The notes: generated by a model not told the origin, from the sequence alone. DNA of 64,000 bases from Actinocorallia herbida (GCF_003751225.1 NZ_RJKE01000001.1:3844001-3908000), one strand, 5' to 3'; shown: positions 1 to 9,404, counted from the first letter of the stretch. Numbers and translations are program-made.

Positions 1-2463
1 GACGGACAGGTCGAGTATCTCCCCGTCCCGCTCGAACGCCTGGAGCGCGCGCGGGTAGTTGTGCAGGGTGATCGCGCCCGGGTGGGCGATGCCGAACGAG
101 TACAGCGCGTTCTCGAACCCGATCTCGCGCATGGCCGCCTCGGTCCTGCGGCCCTGGAGGTCGTTGAAGCCCAGGGTGCGCAGCGACGCGCCGGACCTGA
201 GGTCGGCGAGCTCGTAGTCGTCCGGGATGAGCGGGTGCATCCGGTAGACGGTGACGAAGTCCTCGGTGAGTGAATAGGGCGCGGTGTGGTGGTCCGGCAG
301 GGTCTCCGGGATGCCGGTGAGCGCGTGCTCGTCCACCAGCCAGAGCCCGAGCCGGCTCAGCCAGGTGTGCGGCGGGCCCGACCAGTTCGCGGTCAGTCCG
401 ATGTCGATCACCTCGGTGGCGAGGATCGCGGGCGTCCACTCCACCGTGTGGATCTTGGCGATCAGCGCCGAGACGACGAGCCGCGCCGTGTGGTAGATCG
501 CGTCCTCGCTCATCCGCGGGTACTCGCTCCGCAGTGCCGCGCACACGGTGTTGTGCTCGCGGGCGAACAGGGTGTGCATGATGCTGAGGCCGAGCCACCA
601 GTTGTCGCGGAAGCCGGTGAGCGGGACGCCGCCGTCCGGGCTCGGCGGAAGAAGGCCGTCCTCCAGACGCAGTTCCGCACCGCCGTCGGGCACCCGGATC
701 GACCTGGCGACGGCCTCGTCGCCGCCGTAGATCTCCGAGCCGTCCCACCAGTGGGAGGCGGCGTTGGCGAAGAGGGTCGGTGGCTTGCGGGATCCGTCGG
801 CGTGCACGCCGTGGTCGTCGGCGAAGCGCATGACGTGTTCGGGCGGGCCGTCCGGGGTGTTCCGCCAGGTCATGCCCGGAGGCAGTGACACCTCGACGCT
901 CCGGGTGCCGGTCGGGTAGCGCCGGTGCTGCACCCAGTCGTGCACCTGGAACTGGATCCAGGCGGCGGCGAGGATGTTCAGCGATCGCGCGGGAACGAAG
1001 GCGTCGCGGTGCAGCAGTTCCCGGCTGACGGTCACCGGGTTCGGCTCGCCGAACAGCTCGGGCCGGTAGACCGGCGGGAGGTTGCGGCCGAACGGCGCGC
1101 CGATCGCGCCCATCTCCGGGGCCGACAGGTCGTTGTACGTGCCGTCGTAGCTGCGCCTGGTCCGTTGTTCCTCGGTGACGTCCGGCGGCACCGGATGGGC
1201 CATCGGCAGGGACGGGCGGATCTCGGTGTCGATGAGGTTGCGCCGGCGCAGGACCTGCCGGACGGCCTCGAGGTTGAGCAGCCCCGCCCAGGTGGGCAGC
1301 CGGTGCCAGGGGACGAACCGGTTGAGCGCGTCGAATCCGGCGTTCAGGATCCGGCCCGCGATGACGTTGCGGCGCGGCGGCGTCGTGATGAACCGCCGGC
1401 CCTTCCGATGGGCGCTGGACGCCTCGTAGGCCGCCTTGCGGGCGCGGTTGAGATTGCCCAGGGGACGGAAGGCGTCCGTGGTGTTCCACGGGTCGAAGGC
1501 GAGGTCGTCCACGCGCCGGGCGAGGGAGCGCGCGGCGGCGGAGTCGAGGGTCTGCCGCGGGATCGTCAGGGTCGCGACCCGGATGACGGGCGCGTCCTGG
1601 TCGTCCCAGTCGGCCGCGCCGTTCTCGATGGGCGTGCGCCGCGCGTCCACGTAGCGCTGGACGCACAGCTCGAAGACGATGTCCGCCGCGGCGAGCCGCC
1701 CGGCGATCTCGCGGCCCAGGTAGTCGGGGTCCTTGCCCGAAGGGAAGAGCGCGGTGCGCGTGCCCGCGGCGGGCCGCAACCGGTAGCGCACCGGCCTGGC
1801 GCCCCACAGGATCGCGCCGCGGCTCCAGTACGTCTCCAGGGCCAGGCTGGCCACCTTGCGGCCGGTGCCCGCGCGCACGTTGCGCCGCATCCGCGCGGCG
1901 GCGGACCAGCCCACGCTCAGTGGCAGCTTCCCGAACAGCGCGATCCCCTTGCGCAGACCGGTGTCCGCGCCCGCCATGACCCGGGCGAACGCGACGAACT
2001 CCCGGGCGTCCCTGGCGTGCGAGACCGGGTAGTTGGTCATCAGCAGATCGTGGGACTCCTCGGGCCCGGTCTGGATCCGCAGCGCGGCGCCGCGCAGGTC
2101 GGGGGCGAAGTCCGGCTGCCGGGTGCCGCTCGCGTTCGACAGGCGGACGATGACCGGGTACCGCGCGCCGGGCCGGGCGAACCCGACCCGCAGATCCTCG
2201 GGCAGGTCCCGTGCGAACTCCAGGGTCGCGTCCTCGACGGCGAGGATCGCCTTGGCGTGGAACGTCCGCATGACGCCGGCGGCTCCGGTGCGCTTTTTGA
2301 TCTTCAGCTGGACCCGCATGAGGTCCTTGGCGAGTTCCGCGAACTTCGCCCGTTCGATCTCCGGCGTGCCGCCGACATAGCGCTCGTACCACTCGGCTGC
2401 GGATTTCTTCCGGTCCGGCGCGGTCTCGCCGGCGACACGCTCGCGCTGCCTGGTCTCGTGCAT
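1..2463 (-). CDS. Catalase-like / animal-type haem peroxidase fusion (3' end beyond window)
   Basis: At least 821 residues are visible; the C-terminus lies off the left edge. Residues about 20-330 resemble the catalase-related fold (a YPVIVRLSNASG strand, DLRGAALRI, DLLMTNYP). From about residue 385 the protein is an animal-type haem peroxidase or fatty-acid dioxygenase: QVHDW with probable distal His508, WWDGSEIYG, the REHN motif around His637, and YRMHPLIPD with probable proximal His743. No signal peptide is seen, so it is probably cytosolic. The chosen ATG has AGGGG seven bases upstream; an in-frame ATG at 2490 has a weaker site. It follows a DUF2235 hydrolase gene on the same strand by 147 bases. 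In known oxylipin enzymes a catalase-like hydroperoxide-processing domain is fused to a lipid oxygenase; a fatty-acid substrate here is inference. Confidence 0.85.
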   Translation of the reverse strand, partial: MHETRQRERVAGETAPDRKKSAAEWYERYVGGTPEIERAKFAELAKDLMRVQLKIKKRTGAAGVMRTFHAKAILAVEDATLEFARDLPEDLRVGFARPGARYPVIVRLSNASGTRQPDFAPDLRGAALRIQTGPEESHDLLMTNYPVSHARDAREFVAFARVMAGADTGLRKGIALFGKLPLSVGWSAAARMRRNVRAGTGRKVASLALETYWSRGAILWGARPVRYRLRPAAGTRTALFPSGKDPDYLGREIAGRLAAADIVFELCVQRYVDARRTPIENGAADWDDQDAPVIRVATLTIPRQTLDSAAARSLARRVDDLAFDPWNTTDAFRPLGNLNRARKAAYEASSAHRKGRRFITTPPRRNVIAGRILNAGFDALNRFVPWHRLPTWAGLLNLEAVRQVLRRRNLIDTEIRPSLPMAHPVPPDVTEEQRTRRSYDGTYNDLSAPEMGAIGAPFGRNLPPVYRPELFGEPNPVTVSRELLHRDAFVPARSLNILAAAWIQFQVHDWVQHRRYPTGTRSVEVSLPPGMTWRNTPDGPPEHVMRFADDHGVHADGSRKPPTLFANAASHWWDGSEIYGGDEAVARSIRVPDGGAELRLEDGLLPPSPDGGVPLTGFRDNWWLGLSIMHTLFAREHNTVCAALRSEYPRMSEDAIYHTARLVVSALIAKIHTVEWTPAILATEVIDIGLTANWSGPPHTWLSRLGLWLVDEHALTGIPETLPDHHTAPYSLTEDFVTVYRMHPLIPDDYELADLRSGASLRTLGFNDLQGRRTEAAMREIGFENALYSFGIAHPGAITLHNYPRALQAFERDGEILDLSV

Positions 2464-2610
2464 GTGCCATCCCCTGCCTGTGCTCGTCATGCGATCCCAT
2501 GAATCACCGGTCGAAAGGCGGCCTTACCGGCCATCATCGGCGACCGATCGCGAAATCCGGCCAAGCACCGGACAGTTGGCGAGAAACTATCTTTGACGCT
2601 CTTATCCGAT

Positions 2611-3762
2611 TTATAGGAAATTTACTGGTGTCGGAGATTCGAGCACCGGTTCCAGGCGCACGCGCGACGGGTCTTTCAGATAGGTGACGAGTCCGCCCGG
2701 CCGATAACGCGGATCCGCGCCATAGCGCTGTTCGGCGGGCATCGCGAGGTATTCGTTCCCGTCGGGGCGGCCCCGGTCGTCCACGGCCGCGCCGATGGCC
2801 CGGTCCACCGCGTCGACCAGGCGGTAGAGGCCGTTCCGGGACGGGTGCAGGGGGCCCATCGCGTCCGGCGCGGTCGCGAAGCGGATGCTCTTGCCCGGGG
2901 CCACCGCGGCGGGGCCGTCGGGGGAGAACGCGTCGGGCAGGAAGTGCAGGCCGTACTCGCGCGCCCGGTCGGCCATCCAGAGCAGGCTCAGGTCGGACAG
3001 GCCGGACTCGCGGTACCCGCCGCCGATGTCGCAGTGCACTCCGGTGAACCACACCTGCCGCAGCTCCTGGCCGGGGGAGTCGGGCTGCTGGTGCCAGAGC
3101 GTCGGCTCGAACACCGATCGCTGCTCGTCGATGGCCAGCGCGTGGAAGGCGCCGTCGACCAGGGAGCTGAGCGTGGTGTCGTGGAACTCCCAGCGGCGGT
3201 TGAGCCGCTTGACGACCGGGCTGAGCCAGCGGGGCCCGAGTGTCGGGACGCCGCGGGTGCCGACGGTGTCGAACATGCCGAGGAAGCGGATCCTCGGCTC
3301 GTGCGCGTAGGACTGCCGGAACAGGGTCGAGGCCATGCCGCTGGGCTTCTCGTACGCGTTCCGGTACAGCGTCCAGGCCTCGTCGATGCGGCCCGCGTTC
3401 TCCCGGCGCAGGACGCCGGAGTTGCGGACCAGCCCGGCGAGGCTGCGGGCGGTGAACGCGCCCCGGCTGAACCCGAAGAAGAACAGCGAGTCCCCCGGCT
3501 CGTAGTTGTCGATGAGGAAGCGGTAGGCGTCCAGGACGTTGCGGGACAGCCCGACGCCGAACGCGCCGCCGCGCAGGCGTTCCTTCCGCTCGGTGCCGAC
3601 CCCGCCGTGGTAATAGACCCGCTGGTCCGTTCCGAGCGGGTCGCGCGGCGCGACGGACAGGGCGAGCTTGGTGATGTTGGTCGGGCAGCTCTGCCCGGCG
3701 ACCGCCTGGTCCGCGGTGTTCCAGGTGCCGTCGCAGCAGGCGATGAGACGTTTCTGGACCAT
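2611..3762 (-). CDS. DUF2235 alpha/beta-hydrolase (phospholipase-like)
   Basis: A 383-residue protein of the DUF2235 family. The N-terminus KRLIACCDGTWN is typical of the family, the nucleophile elbow is GFSRGAF with Ser99, DTVGT follows, and GVHCDIGGGY carries the acidic/His region. Members studied in type VI secretion (Tle1) are phospholipases A; a lipase role here is inferred from the family. There is no signal peptide. The start is the ATG preceded by AGGGAGG at six bases; a longer form starting ten codons upstream lacks such a site. The gene precedes the haem-peroxidase fusion on the same strand, so a lipid-release then lipid-oxidation order is possible. It is divergent from the M43 protease gene. 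Confidence 0.85.
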   Translation of the reverse strand: MVQKRLIACCDGTWNTADQAVAGQSCPTNITKLALSVAPRDPLGTDQRVYYHGGVGTERKERLRGGAFGVGLSRNVLDAYRFLIDNYEPGDSLFFFGFSRGAFTARSLAGLVRNSGVLRRENAGRIDEAWTLYRNAYEKPSGMASTLFRQSYAHEPRIRFLGMFDTVGTRGVPTLGPRWLSPVVKRLNRRWEFHDTTLSSLVDGAFHALAIDEQRSVFEPTLWHQQPDSPGQELRQVWFTGVHCDIGGGYRESGLSDLSLLWMADRAREYGLHFLPDAFSPDGPAAVAPGKSIRFATAPDAMGPLHPSRNGLYRLVDAVDRAIGAAVDDRGRPDGNEYLAMPAEQRYGADPRYRPGGLVTYLKDPSRVRLEPVLESPTPVNFL

Positions 3763-3959
3763 GCTGAGCCTCCCTTGACTCCTCTCCTTCATCCCCGCGA
3801 CCCCCGTCCGTCATGTGGCTTTTGTTGAAGTTGCGACCCATGTCGGAATGGAGGGGTGTTGGGTATTTAGGGGGCTTTGCCAGAAATGCCGAGGGGCATA
3901 CCCGGGACGTCGCGAAGACGGCAAAGGGCATCTTCGCTCGGCTCCGAAAGGGCTTCACC
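3763..3959. promoter_or_regulatory. Divergent intergenic region
   Basis: About 200 bases separate the divergent DUF2235 and M43 protease genes and must hold both promoters. The stretch around 3815-3890 is less GC-rich than the flanks. I see no convincing palindrome and cannot assign a -10/-35 pair with certainty. Confidence 0.4.
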
Positions 3960-5120
3960 ATGGCAGAAACCGGGCATTTTCCGGCTCCGTCGCGTGATCT
4001 CTGCGGGACCATGGTCCTCCACCGCGCCCTGCTCAACGAGAGCATGACCTACCGGGCGCAGCGCGCGCAGATAGAGAACCGGGCACTGCAGTACGAGACC
4101 GCACGAATCTCCCCGGAGCGACGAGGGGTGGCCACCATCCCCGTCGTCGTTCACGTCGTGCACAACCCAGAGATCCCGGAACAGAACATCGGCGACGAGC
4201 AGATCCACAGCCAGATCGCCGTGCTCAACCGGGACTTCCGGGCGAAGAACCCCGATGTGTCCAAGGTGCCGCCCGTCTGGCGGTCCCTGGTCGCGGACAG
4301 CATGGTGGAATTCCGGATCGCCACGGTGGACCCGTTCGGGGAACCGACCGACGGGATCGTCCGGGTCGAGACCCACCGGCGGAAGTTCGAGATCTGCGCG
4401 TCGCCGGGCTGCCCGGCCTCCGAACGCGACCAGGTGAAGTCGTCCGCCGCCGGCGGCGCCGACGCCTGGCCGAGCGACCGCTACCTCAACATCTGGGTCT
4501 GCCAGCTGGGCTCGACCCCGGGCGGCGGGACGTTGCTGGGCTACGCGCAGTTCCCCGGCGGACCTCCGCAGACCGACGGGGTCGTCATCACGCACAGCTG
4601 CTTCGGCACCACGGGCACCGCGCAGGCCCCGTTCGACGGCGGGCGCACCGCGACCCACGAGATCGGCCATTGGCTCGACCTCTTCCACATCTGGGGCGAC
4701 GACGACGGCGCGTGCTCCAACGACGACAAGGTGGCCGACACCCCGAACCAGGCCAACGCGAACGTCGGGAAGCCGGGCTTCCCGCACGTCAGCTGCCGCA
4801 ACGGGCCGAACGGCGACATGTTCATGAACTACATGGACTACGTCGACGACGACGCCATGTTCATGTTCACCCAGGGGCAGCGGGAGCGCATGAACGCCTG
4901 CCTGGAGGGCGCGCGGGCGTCGCTCCTGGTCGGCGGGCGGGTCGCGCCCGAGGTCAAGCCCGAGATGGAGGTGGCCGCCGTCGGCGGCGCGCTGTCGGGC
5001 GGGAACGGTGACATGCAGCGGCTGCTCCAGGACCTCCAGGAGAGCGAGAAGCGGACCAAGGAGCTTCTCGACAGCCTGCACGACGCGCTCGGCCTCGTCG
5101 CGGGGCGCGGGGGCAGGTGA
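3960..5120 (+). CDS. M43-type zinc metalloprotease (pappalysin family)
   Basis: A 386-residue protein with the extended zinc motif HEIGHWLDLFH (ligands His233, His237, His243; base Glu234) and a downstream FMNYMDY Met-turn at about residues 288-294, as in M43 cytophagalysin/pappalysin-like peptidases. The segment TIPVVVHVVHNP and the LNRDFRAKNPD region are typical of the propart/catalytic boundary in this family. No signal peptide is visible with the chosen start, which is unusual because most relatives are secreted. The ATG has GAAAGGG at a good distance; upstream codons in frame have no ribosome site. The C-terminal ~50 residues form a Glu/Leu-rich helix. It is translationally coupled (GTGA overlap) to the next gene. 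Confidence 0.85.
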   Translation: MAETGHFPAPSRDLCGTMVLHRALLNESMTYRAQRAQIENRALQYETARISPERRGVATIPVVVHVVHNPEIPEQNIGDEQIHSQIAVLNRDFRAKNPDVSKVPPVWRSLVADSMVEFRIATVDPFGEPTDGIVRVETHRRKFEICASPGCPASERDQVKSSAAGGADAWPSDRYLNIWVCQLGSTPGGGTLLGYAQFPGGPPQTDGVVITHSCFGTTGTAQAPFDGGRTATHEIGHWLDLFHIWGDDDGACSNDDKVADTPNQANANVGKPGFPHVSCRNGPNGDMFMNYMDYVDDDAMFMFTQGQRERMNACLEGARASLLVGGRVAPEVKPEMEVAAVGGALSGGNGDMQRLLQDLQESEKRTKELLDSLHDALGLVAGRGGR

Positions 5121-5422
5121 CCGGCGTCACCGGTTCCTGGGTCCACTCCTTCGAGGAGGACACCGAGACCACGGCGGTCTACCGGGCCGCGGGTCACCCG
5201 TTCCCGGTCTCCCGCCGCCTGCGCCGGGAGCTGGAGTTCCGGCCGGACGGCACGTTCGTCGAACGCGGTCCGGGCCCCGACGACTGGCCCCGCGAGACCC
5301 GGGGCCGCTGGGCGAGCCCGGAGCCGGGACGGGTGGACGTCACCTTCCCCGACCGGCCCGAGGCACCGACGCGGATCACCGTGGTCTCCGTCGAGCCCGG
5401 CGTGCTCACGATCGCGAAATGA
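5117..5422 (+). CDS. Small lipocalin-like protein
   Basis: A 101-residue protein beginning at a GTG that overlaps the protease stop codon by four bases. It opens with GSWVHSFEEDT and contains LEFRPDGTFVERG and GRWASPEPGRVDVTF, a strand-rich pattern like small bacterial lipocalin-like or heat-shock-inhibitor-type barrels. No catalytic residues or signal peptide are evident. Coupling to the M43 protease suggests a partner or specificity role, for example a pseudosubstrate or chaperone, but this is inference. Confidence 0.7.
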   Translation: MTGVTGSWVHSFEEDTETTAVYRAAGHPFPVSRRLRRELEFRPDGTFVERGPGPDDWPRETRGRWASPEPGRVDVTFPDRPEAPTRITVVSVEPGVLTIAK

Positions 5423-5459
5423 CCCGGTTCGAAGGTACCTCGGAAGGAAGGCGAGAACC

Positions 5460-7460
5460 ATGACGGTGACCGGCGACCTCGCAGCGAAGCAGCAGCAGCG
5501 GCGGCGGCAGCAGGACGCGGCGGCCGAGCGCGTGCGGGAACGCACCGAGGAACGGCGGCGGAACGAGAGGGTCCTGGAACGGCCCGGCGGTCTGGCCGAC
5601 GCGGACTCTCCCGACCGCGTCGACAAGCGCATCGACCGGCTCAGCCGCTTCTACGGTGACCGCGAGCTGCTCGGCCCCGACGACCCGGCGCGGGCGATCC
5701 GGCTCGAGCGGATCGTCGGCACCGCGGACTTCGTGGGCGTCAGGTACCTCGACGCCGGGGTGGCCGCCGCCCGCGGGGTGGGGCGGGTGAACATCCGCGA
5801 CGGCCGGGGGAACCTCGTCGGCTACGGCACCGGCTCGCTGGTGTCCCAGACCCTGCTGCTGACCAACCACCATGTGCTGCCCGACGCCGAGACGGCCCGC
5901 ATCAGCATGGTGGAGTTCAACTACCAGGACGGGATCGACGGCAAGCCGCTGGCCTCCCGTGGGTTCGACCTGGACCCCGACCGGCTCTTCATCGCCGACG
6001 AGGAGCGCGACTTCGCGCTGGTCGCCGTCAAAGCGGCGCCCGCGGAACTCGCGGACTTCGGCTTCAACCGGCTCATCGAGGCCGAGGGCAAGGTCATCAT
6101 CGGGGAGTTCGTCACCATCGTCCAGCACCCGCGCGGCGAGAAGAAGCAGGTCGTGCTCCGGGAGAACCGGCTGGTGGACGTGCCCGACAAGTTCCTGCAC
6201 TACGTCGCCGACACCGAGCCCGGCTCGTCCGGCTCACCGGTCTTCAACGACCAGTGGGAGGTCGTCGCGCTGCACCACGCCAGTGTCCCCGCCGACGGTG
6301 AGGGCGGGTTCGTCAACGAGGGCATCAGGGTCAGCCGGATCTGCCGCTTCCTGCGGGAGGCCGCCCTGCCGCCGGACGGGCGCGCGCTGGTCGACGCCAT
6401 CTTCGCGACCGAGCGGATGACCGCGCGGCTCGCGGGCCGGACCGACGCGGCGATGGGACCGGCCGCCGCGGTCCCCGGGATCACGGGGGTCGCCCCGCCC
6501 GTCGTCTCGGTGGGCACGGTCCCGGCGCCCGAGGCGGTCCCCGTCGTCTCCGGGGCGGACGGGGACGGCGAGGTCACGATCTCGGTCCCGCTGGAGGTGA
6601 CGGTCCGGCTCGGGCGGATCGCGCAGGGCACGGCCGAGAAGGCGGCGGCCGCCCGCGACTACACCGACCGCGCGGGCTACGACCCCGGGTTCCTGTCCCA
6701 TCCGCTGCCCATGCCCGCGCTCTCGCCCGAACTGGCGAAGGTGGCCTCGGCCGAGCTGCGCTACCACCATTTCAGCATCGTCATGCACCGCCTCCGCCGG
6801 CTCGCGCTGTTCACCGCCTGCAACATCGACGGGAAGCTCTCCGAGCGGCCGCGCAGGGAGAACACCCGCTGGATCACCGACCCGCGGCTGCCCCGTACCG
6901 AGCAGACCGACGACAGGGCCTACGAGCATCCGGACCTGGACCGCGGCCACCTCGTGCGCAGACTCGACCCGGTGTGGGGCCCCGTGGCCGAGGCCGCCAA
7001 CGACGACACCTTCCACTTCACCAACGCGACCCCGCAGCACCACGCCTTCAACGCCGGCGCGACCCTGTGGCTCGGGCTCGAGGACTACGTGCTGAAGAAC
7101 GCCGACGTCCACGACCTGGCCGTCAGCGTGTTCACCGGCCCGGTGCTGGAGCCCGACGACGAGCAGTTCAGCGGTGTCCAGTTGCCGCGCCAGTTCTGGA
7201 AGCTCGTCGCGATGGTCAAGGGGTCCGGCGAGCTGTCGGTGACCGGCTACCTCCTCAGCCAGGCGGCGCTGCTCAAGGATCTGGTGACCGAGGAGGCCTT
7301 CTCCTACGGCGCCTACCGCACGTTCCAGGTGCCGGTGCGGCGCGTCGCCGAACTCACCGGCCTGGGCCTGTCCGCCCACATCGCCGCGGATCCGCTGGCG
7401 CGGCTCGAGGCCACGGCCCTGCCCAGGGAGATCCTCCGCGCCGAGGACCTGGTGCTCTGA
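5460..7460 (+). CDS. Trypsin-like protease fused to NUC endonuclease
   Basis: A 666-residue two-enzyme protein. Residues 1-50 are a Gln/Arg-rich, probably helical segment. Residues about 80-305 are a trypsin-like peptidase with TNHHVL (His138), RDFALV (Asp184) and GSSGSP (Ser257). Residues about 425-650 are a DNA/RNA non-specific endonuclease of the NUC family with LDRGHLVRR (catalytic His497) and TNATPQHHAFN, the Asn/metal region. A Pro/Val/Ala-rich linker joins them. No signal peptide is seen. The ATG follows GGAAGGAAGG. Fusions of a peptidase with a nuclease suggest that proteolysis, possibly self-cleavage, unleashes the nuclease, as in conflict or programmed-death systems; this is inference. 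Two membrane proteins follow in the same direction. Confidence 0.9.
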   Translation: MTVTGDLAAKQQQRRRQQDAAAERVRERTEERRRNERVLERPGGLADADSPDRVDKRIDRLSRFYGDRELLGPDDPARAIRLERIVGTADFVGVRYLDAGVAAARGVGRVNIRDGRGNLVGYGTGSLVSQTLLLTNHHVLPDAETARISMVEFNYQDGIDGKPLASRGFDLDPDRLFIADEERDFALVAVKAAPAELADFGFNRLIEAEGKVIIGEFVTIVQHPRGEKKQVVLRENRLVDVPDKFLHYVADTEPGSSGSPVFNDQWEVVALHHASVPADGEGGFVNEGIRVSRICRFLREAALPPDGRALVDAIFATERMTARLAGRTDAAMGPAAAVPGITGVAPPVVSVGTVPAPEAVPVVSGADGDGEVTISVPLEVTVRLGRIAQGTAEKAAAARDYTDRAGYDPGFLSHPLPMPALSPELAKVASAELRYHHFSIVMHRLRRLALFTACNIDGKLSERPRRENTRWITDPRLPRTEQTDDRAYEHPDLDRGHLVRRLDPVWGPVAEAANDDTFHFTNATPQHHAFNAGATLWLGLEDYVLKNADVHDLAVSVFTGPVLEPDDEQFSGVQLPRQFWKLVAMVKGSGELSVTGYLLSQAALLKDLVTEEAFSYGAYRTFQVPVRRVAELTGLGLSAHIAADPLARLEATALPREILRAEDLVL

Positions 7461-7485
7461 CGACCGGCGCCGCGAAGGGGCGAGC

Positions 7486-8355
7486 ATGAACGGAACCACG
7501 GGCGGTAAGGCACTGTCCGCAGCGGTGATCGCGGCGGTCTTCGCCGTCAGCGTGGCCGTGGTCGTGTTCTTCGTCCTCAAGGGACGCGGGAGCACCACCA
7601 CCTCTTGGGCTTTGCCAGGGGCGACGCTGGAGGACCAGGACACGGTCGACGGGAGGAGTGATGGCTTCAACGGGACGAAGAAGGCGTGCGTAAATCTCAA
7701 GAACGCCAGCGCGAACCTCCCGGCCAGGATGAAGAGCAAGAAGGTCGGGCCCAAGAGCGTCTACGACGAGGATCGTTGCGACGGCGTCGCTTCGGGAGGA
7801 CGGAACGGCGTGCCCGGGCTGCTGGCGCAGTGCGCGGAGGGCGTCGTCCTGCGGCCGGGCGAGAGCTGCTCCGTGGGCGTGCGGCTGGTGGCGGAGGGAC
7901 AACCGAAGGGGGAGATCGACTTCTCCACCGAGGTGATGTGCACGAGCCGGAAGATCGAGCCGTGCCGGCTCCTGCGCAAGGACCTGAATCCGACGGAGGA
8001 CAAGCCGCTCGCGCTGACCATCGACCAGAGGGCCGAGTTCCCCATGTCCGACACCGCCTTCGAGCTCACCACCCAGCAGGCGGAGCTGACCGCGACGGAG
8101 ACGGCGCCGCTGCCGGAACTGAAGCCGGAGCCGACCGTCACCGGACCTGGACCGGAGACGCCGCCGACCCCGGGGGTCACTGACCCCCCGGCGACACCGC
8201 CGACACCTGAGGTGACGGACAGTCCGCCGCCTCCTACACCGGAGGTCCCCGGCCCGTCGGGCGAGCAGGGCGACCCCGGTGACCCGAATCATCCCGACGA
8301 CGGGGGAGGCTCGGAGCCGCAGGAGCAGCCGCAGGAACCGGCACCCGCATCATGA
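7486..8355 (+). CDS. Single-pass membrane protein with Pro-rich tail
   Basis: A 289-residue protein with one transmembrane helix near residues 9-31 (SAAVIAAVFAVSVAVVVFF) after a short N-terminus, so most of the chain is probably outside the membrane. The middle part has several Cys residues (around 65, 95, 125-160) that could form disulfides. The last ~70 residues are a low-complexity Pro/Thr/Glu then Gly/Asp/Pro-rich stretch, likely wall-spanning. I recognise no family. The ATG has AAGGGGCG upstream, and the stop overlaps the next start (ATGA). It lies 25 bases after the trypsin-NUC gene, suggesting co-transcription. Confidence 0.75.
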   Translation: MNGTTGGKALSAAVIAAVFAVSVAVVVFFVLKGRGSTTTSWALPGATLEDQDTVDGRSDGFNGTKKACVNLKNASANLPARMKSKKVGPKSVYDEDRCDGVASGGRNGVPGLLAQCAEGVVLRPGESCSVGVRLVAEGQPKGEIDFSTEVMCTSRKIEPCRLLRKDLNPTEDKPLALTIDQRAEFPMSDTAFELTTQQAELTATETAPLPELKPEPTVTGPGPETPPTPGVTDPPATPPTPEVTDSPPPPTPEVPGPSGEQGDPGDPNHPDDGGGSEPQEQPQEPAPAS

Positions 8356-9278
8356 CGGAGAACGAACCCCGGACGGGCAACGAACCCCGGCATGAGGCGC
8401 CCTACAAGTCCCTCGGGGAGCGGCTGAAACCGGTGATCGGCATCATCGCGCCGACCACTCTGATCACCACCATGCTCATCTACTTCGGGTACGTGGCGAC
8501 CCAGGCCAGGTTCCAGCAGTTCGGCGTCAACCTCGACCTGGTCAACCTCGCCTCGACCGACCTGCTGTTCTACGGCTCAGAGGCGGTGTACATCGGGATC
8601 CTGGGCCTTGCGGTGATCGCGTTGATTCCCGTCGGCCTCTACCTGGCGGGGAAATGGGTCATTTCAGACCCACGCCGCGATCGGGCGGCCTTCTGGATCA
8701 GCCTAGTGCTGTGCTGGGCGGGCATCCTGCTCCTGATCGGTGCGCTGCTGGCGATCTTCGTTCCGCACGTTCGCGGAATCTGGCGAGGCCGCGCCGAGAT
8801 TCCGCTGGCGCTCACGCTGAGCGCTCTCCTGCTGCGCTACGCCCTCTGGCTCTGGCAGGCCAGGGCCGCCCACCGCCCGCACGCCGTCCGCACCCTCTCC
8901 AAAGAGGCCTTCGACTTCTGCCGCGGCATCCTCCTGGTCCTGCTGCTCGCGGGCCTGTTCTGGACGGCCAACAACGCCGCGAAGCGTTTCGGCGAGATGG
9001 GGGCGGAGAGCATGGCCGACAACCTCAAGGGCAAACCGCGGGTCGTCCTCTTCCTGCAAGAGCCGATCTATGACCTCGACCTGCCGACGAATGTCAAGGT
9101 CTTGGACACGGGCAAGGAGATGAAGTTCCGCTACCGCTACAGCGGCCTCCGCCTGCTCGTAGAGTCCGATGACCGCCTCTTCCTGGCCCCCGCGGCTTGG
9201 ACCCCCGGGACGAACAGGGGCATCCTGGTCATCCCCAACACCTCCGACATCAGACTCCTCCTCTTCCCACCCCAATGA
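8352..9278 (+). CDS. Multi-pass membrane protein of unknown family
   Basis: A 308-residue protein with an N-terminal cytoplasmic stretch of ~30 residues and about five hydrophobic helices (near 34-54, 74-100, 113-140, 149-168 and 192-212), followed by a ~95-residue soluble C-terminal domain starting RVVLFLQEPIYDLDL. No transporter or enzyme motif is visible. The start overlaps the preceding stop as ATGA, so the two membrane proteins are translationally coupled. Together with the trypsin-NUC protein they could form a sensor/anchor for the cytosolic enzyme, but nothing in the sequence proves this. Confidence 0.75.
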   Translation: MTENEPRTGNEPRHEAPYKSLGERLKPVIGIIAPTTLITTMLIYFGYVATQARFQQFGVNLDLVNLASTDLLFYGSEAVYIGILGLAVIALIPVGLYLAGKWVISDPRRDRAAFWISLVLCWAGILLLIGALLAIFVPHVRGIWRGRAEIPLALTLSALLLRYALWLWQARAAHRPHAVRTLSKEAFDFCRGILLVLLLAGLFWTANNAAKRFGEMGAESMADNLKGKPRVVLFLQEPIYDLDLPTNVKVLDTGKEMKFRYRYSGLRLLVESDDRLFLAPAAWTPGTNRGILVIPNTSDIRLLLFPPQ

Positions 9279-9404
9279 CCCACCCGACCGCGACAGGCCG
9301 CAGCAAGACGGTCCGGGCCTGGGAAACGACGACGACGACAATTCGGCCACCGGCTGCACCTCGGCCGTCTACCGTCTTCGCCGAGCGCCCACGGCTCGCG
9401 CCGG

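Noticed and set aside
925-2502. A 525-codon plus-strand open frame
   Set aside because: It is antisense to the peroxidase fusion and has no family features; the minus strand shows clear haem-peroxidase motifs.
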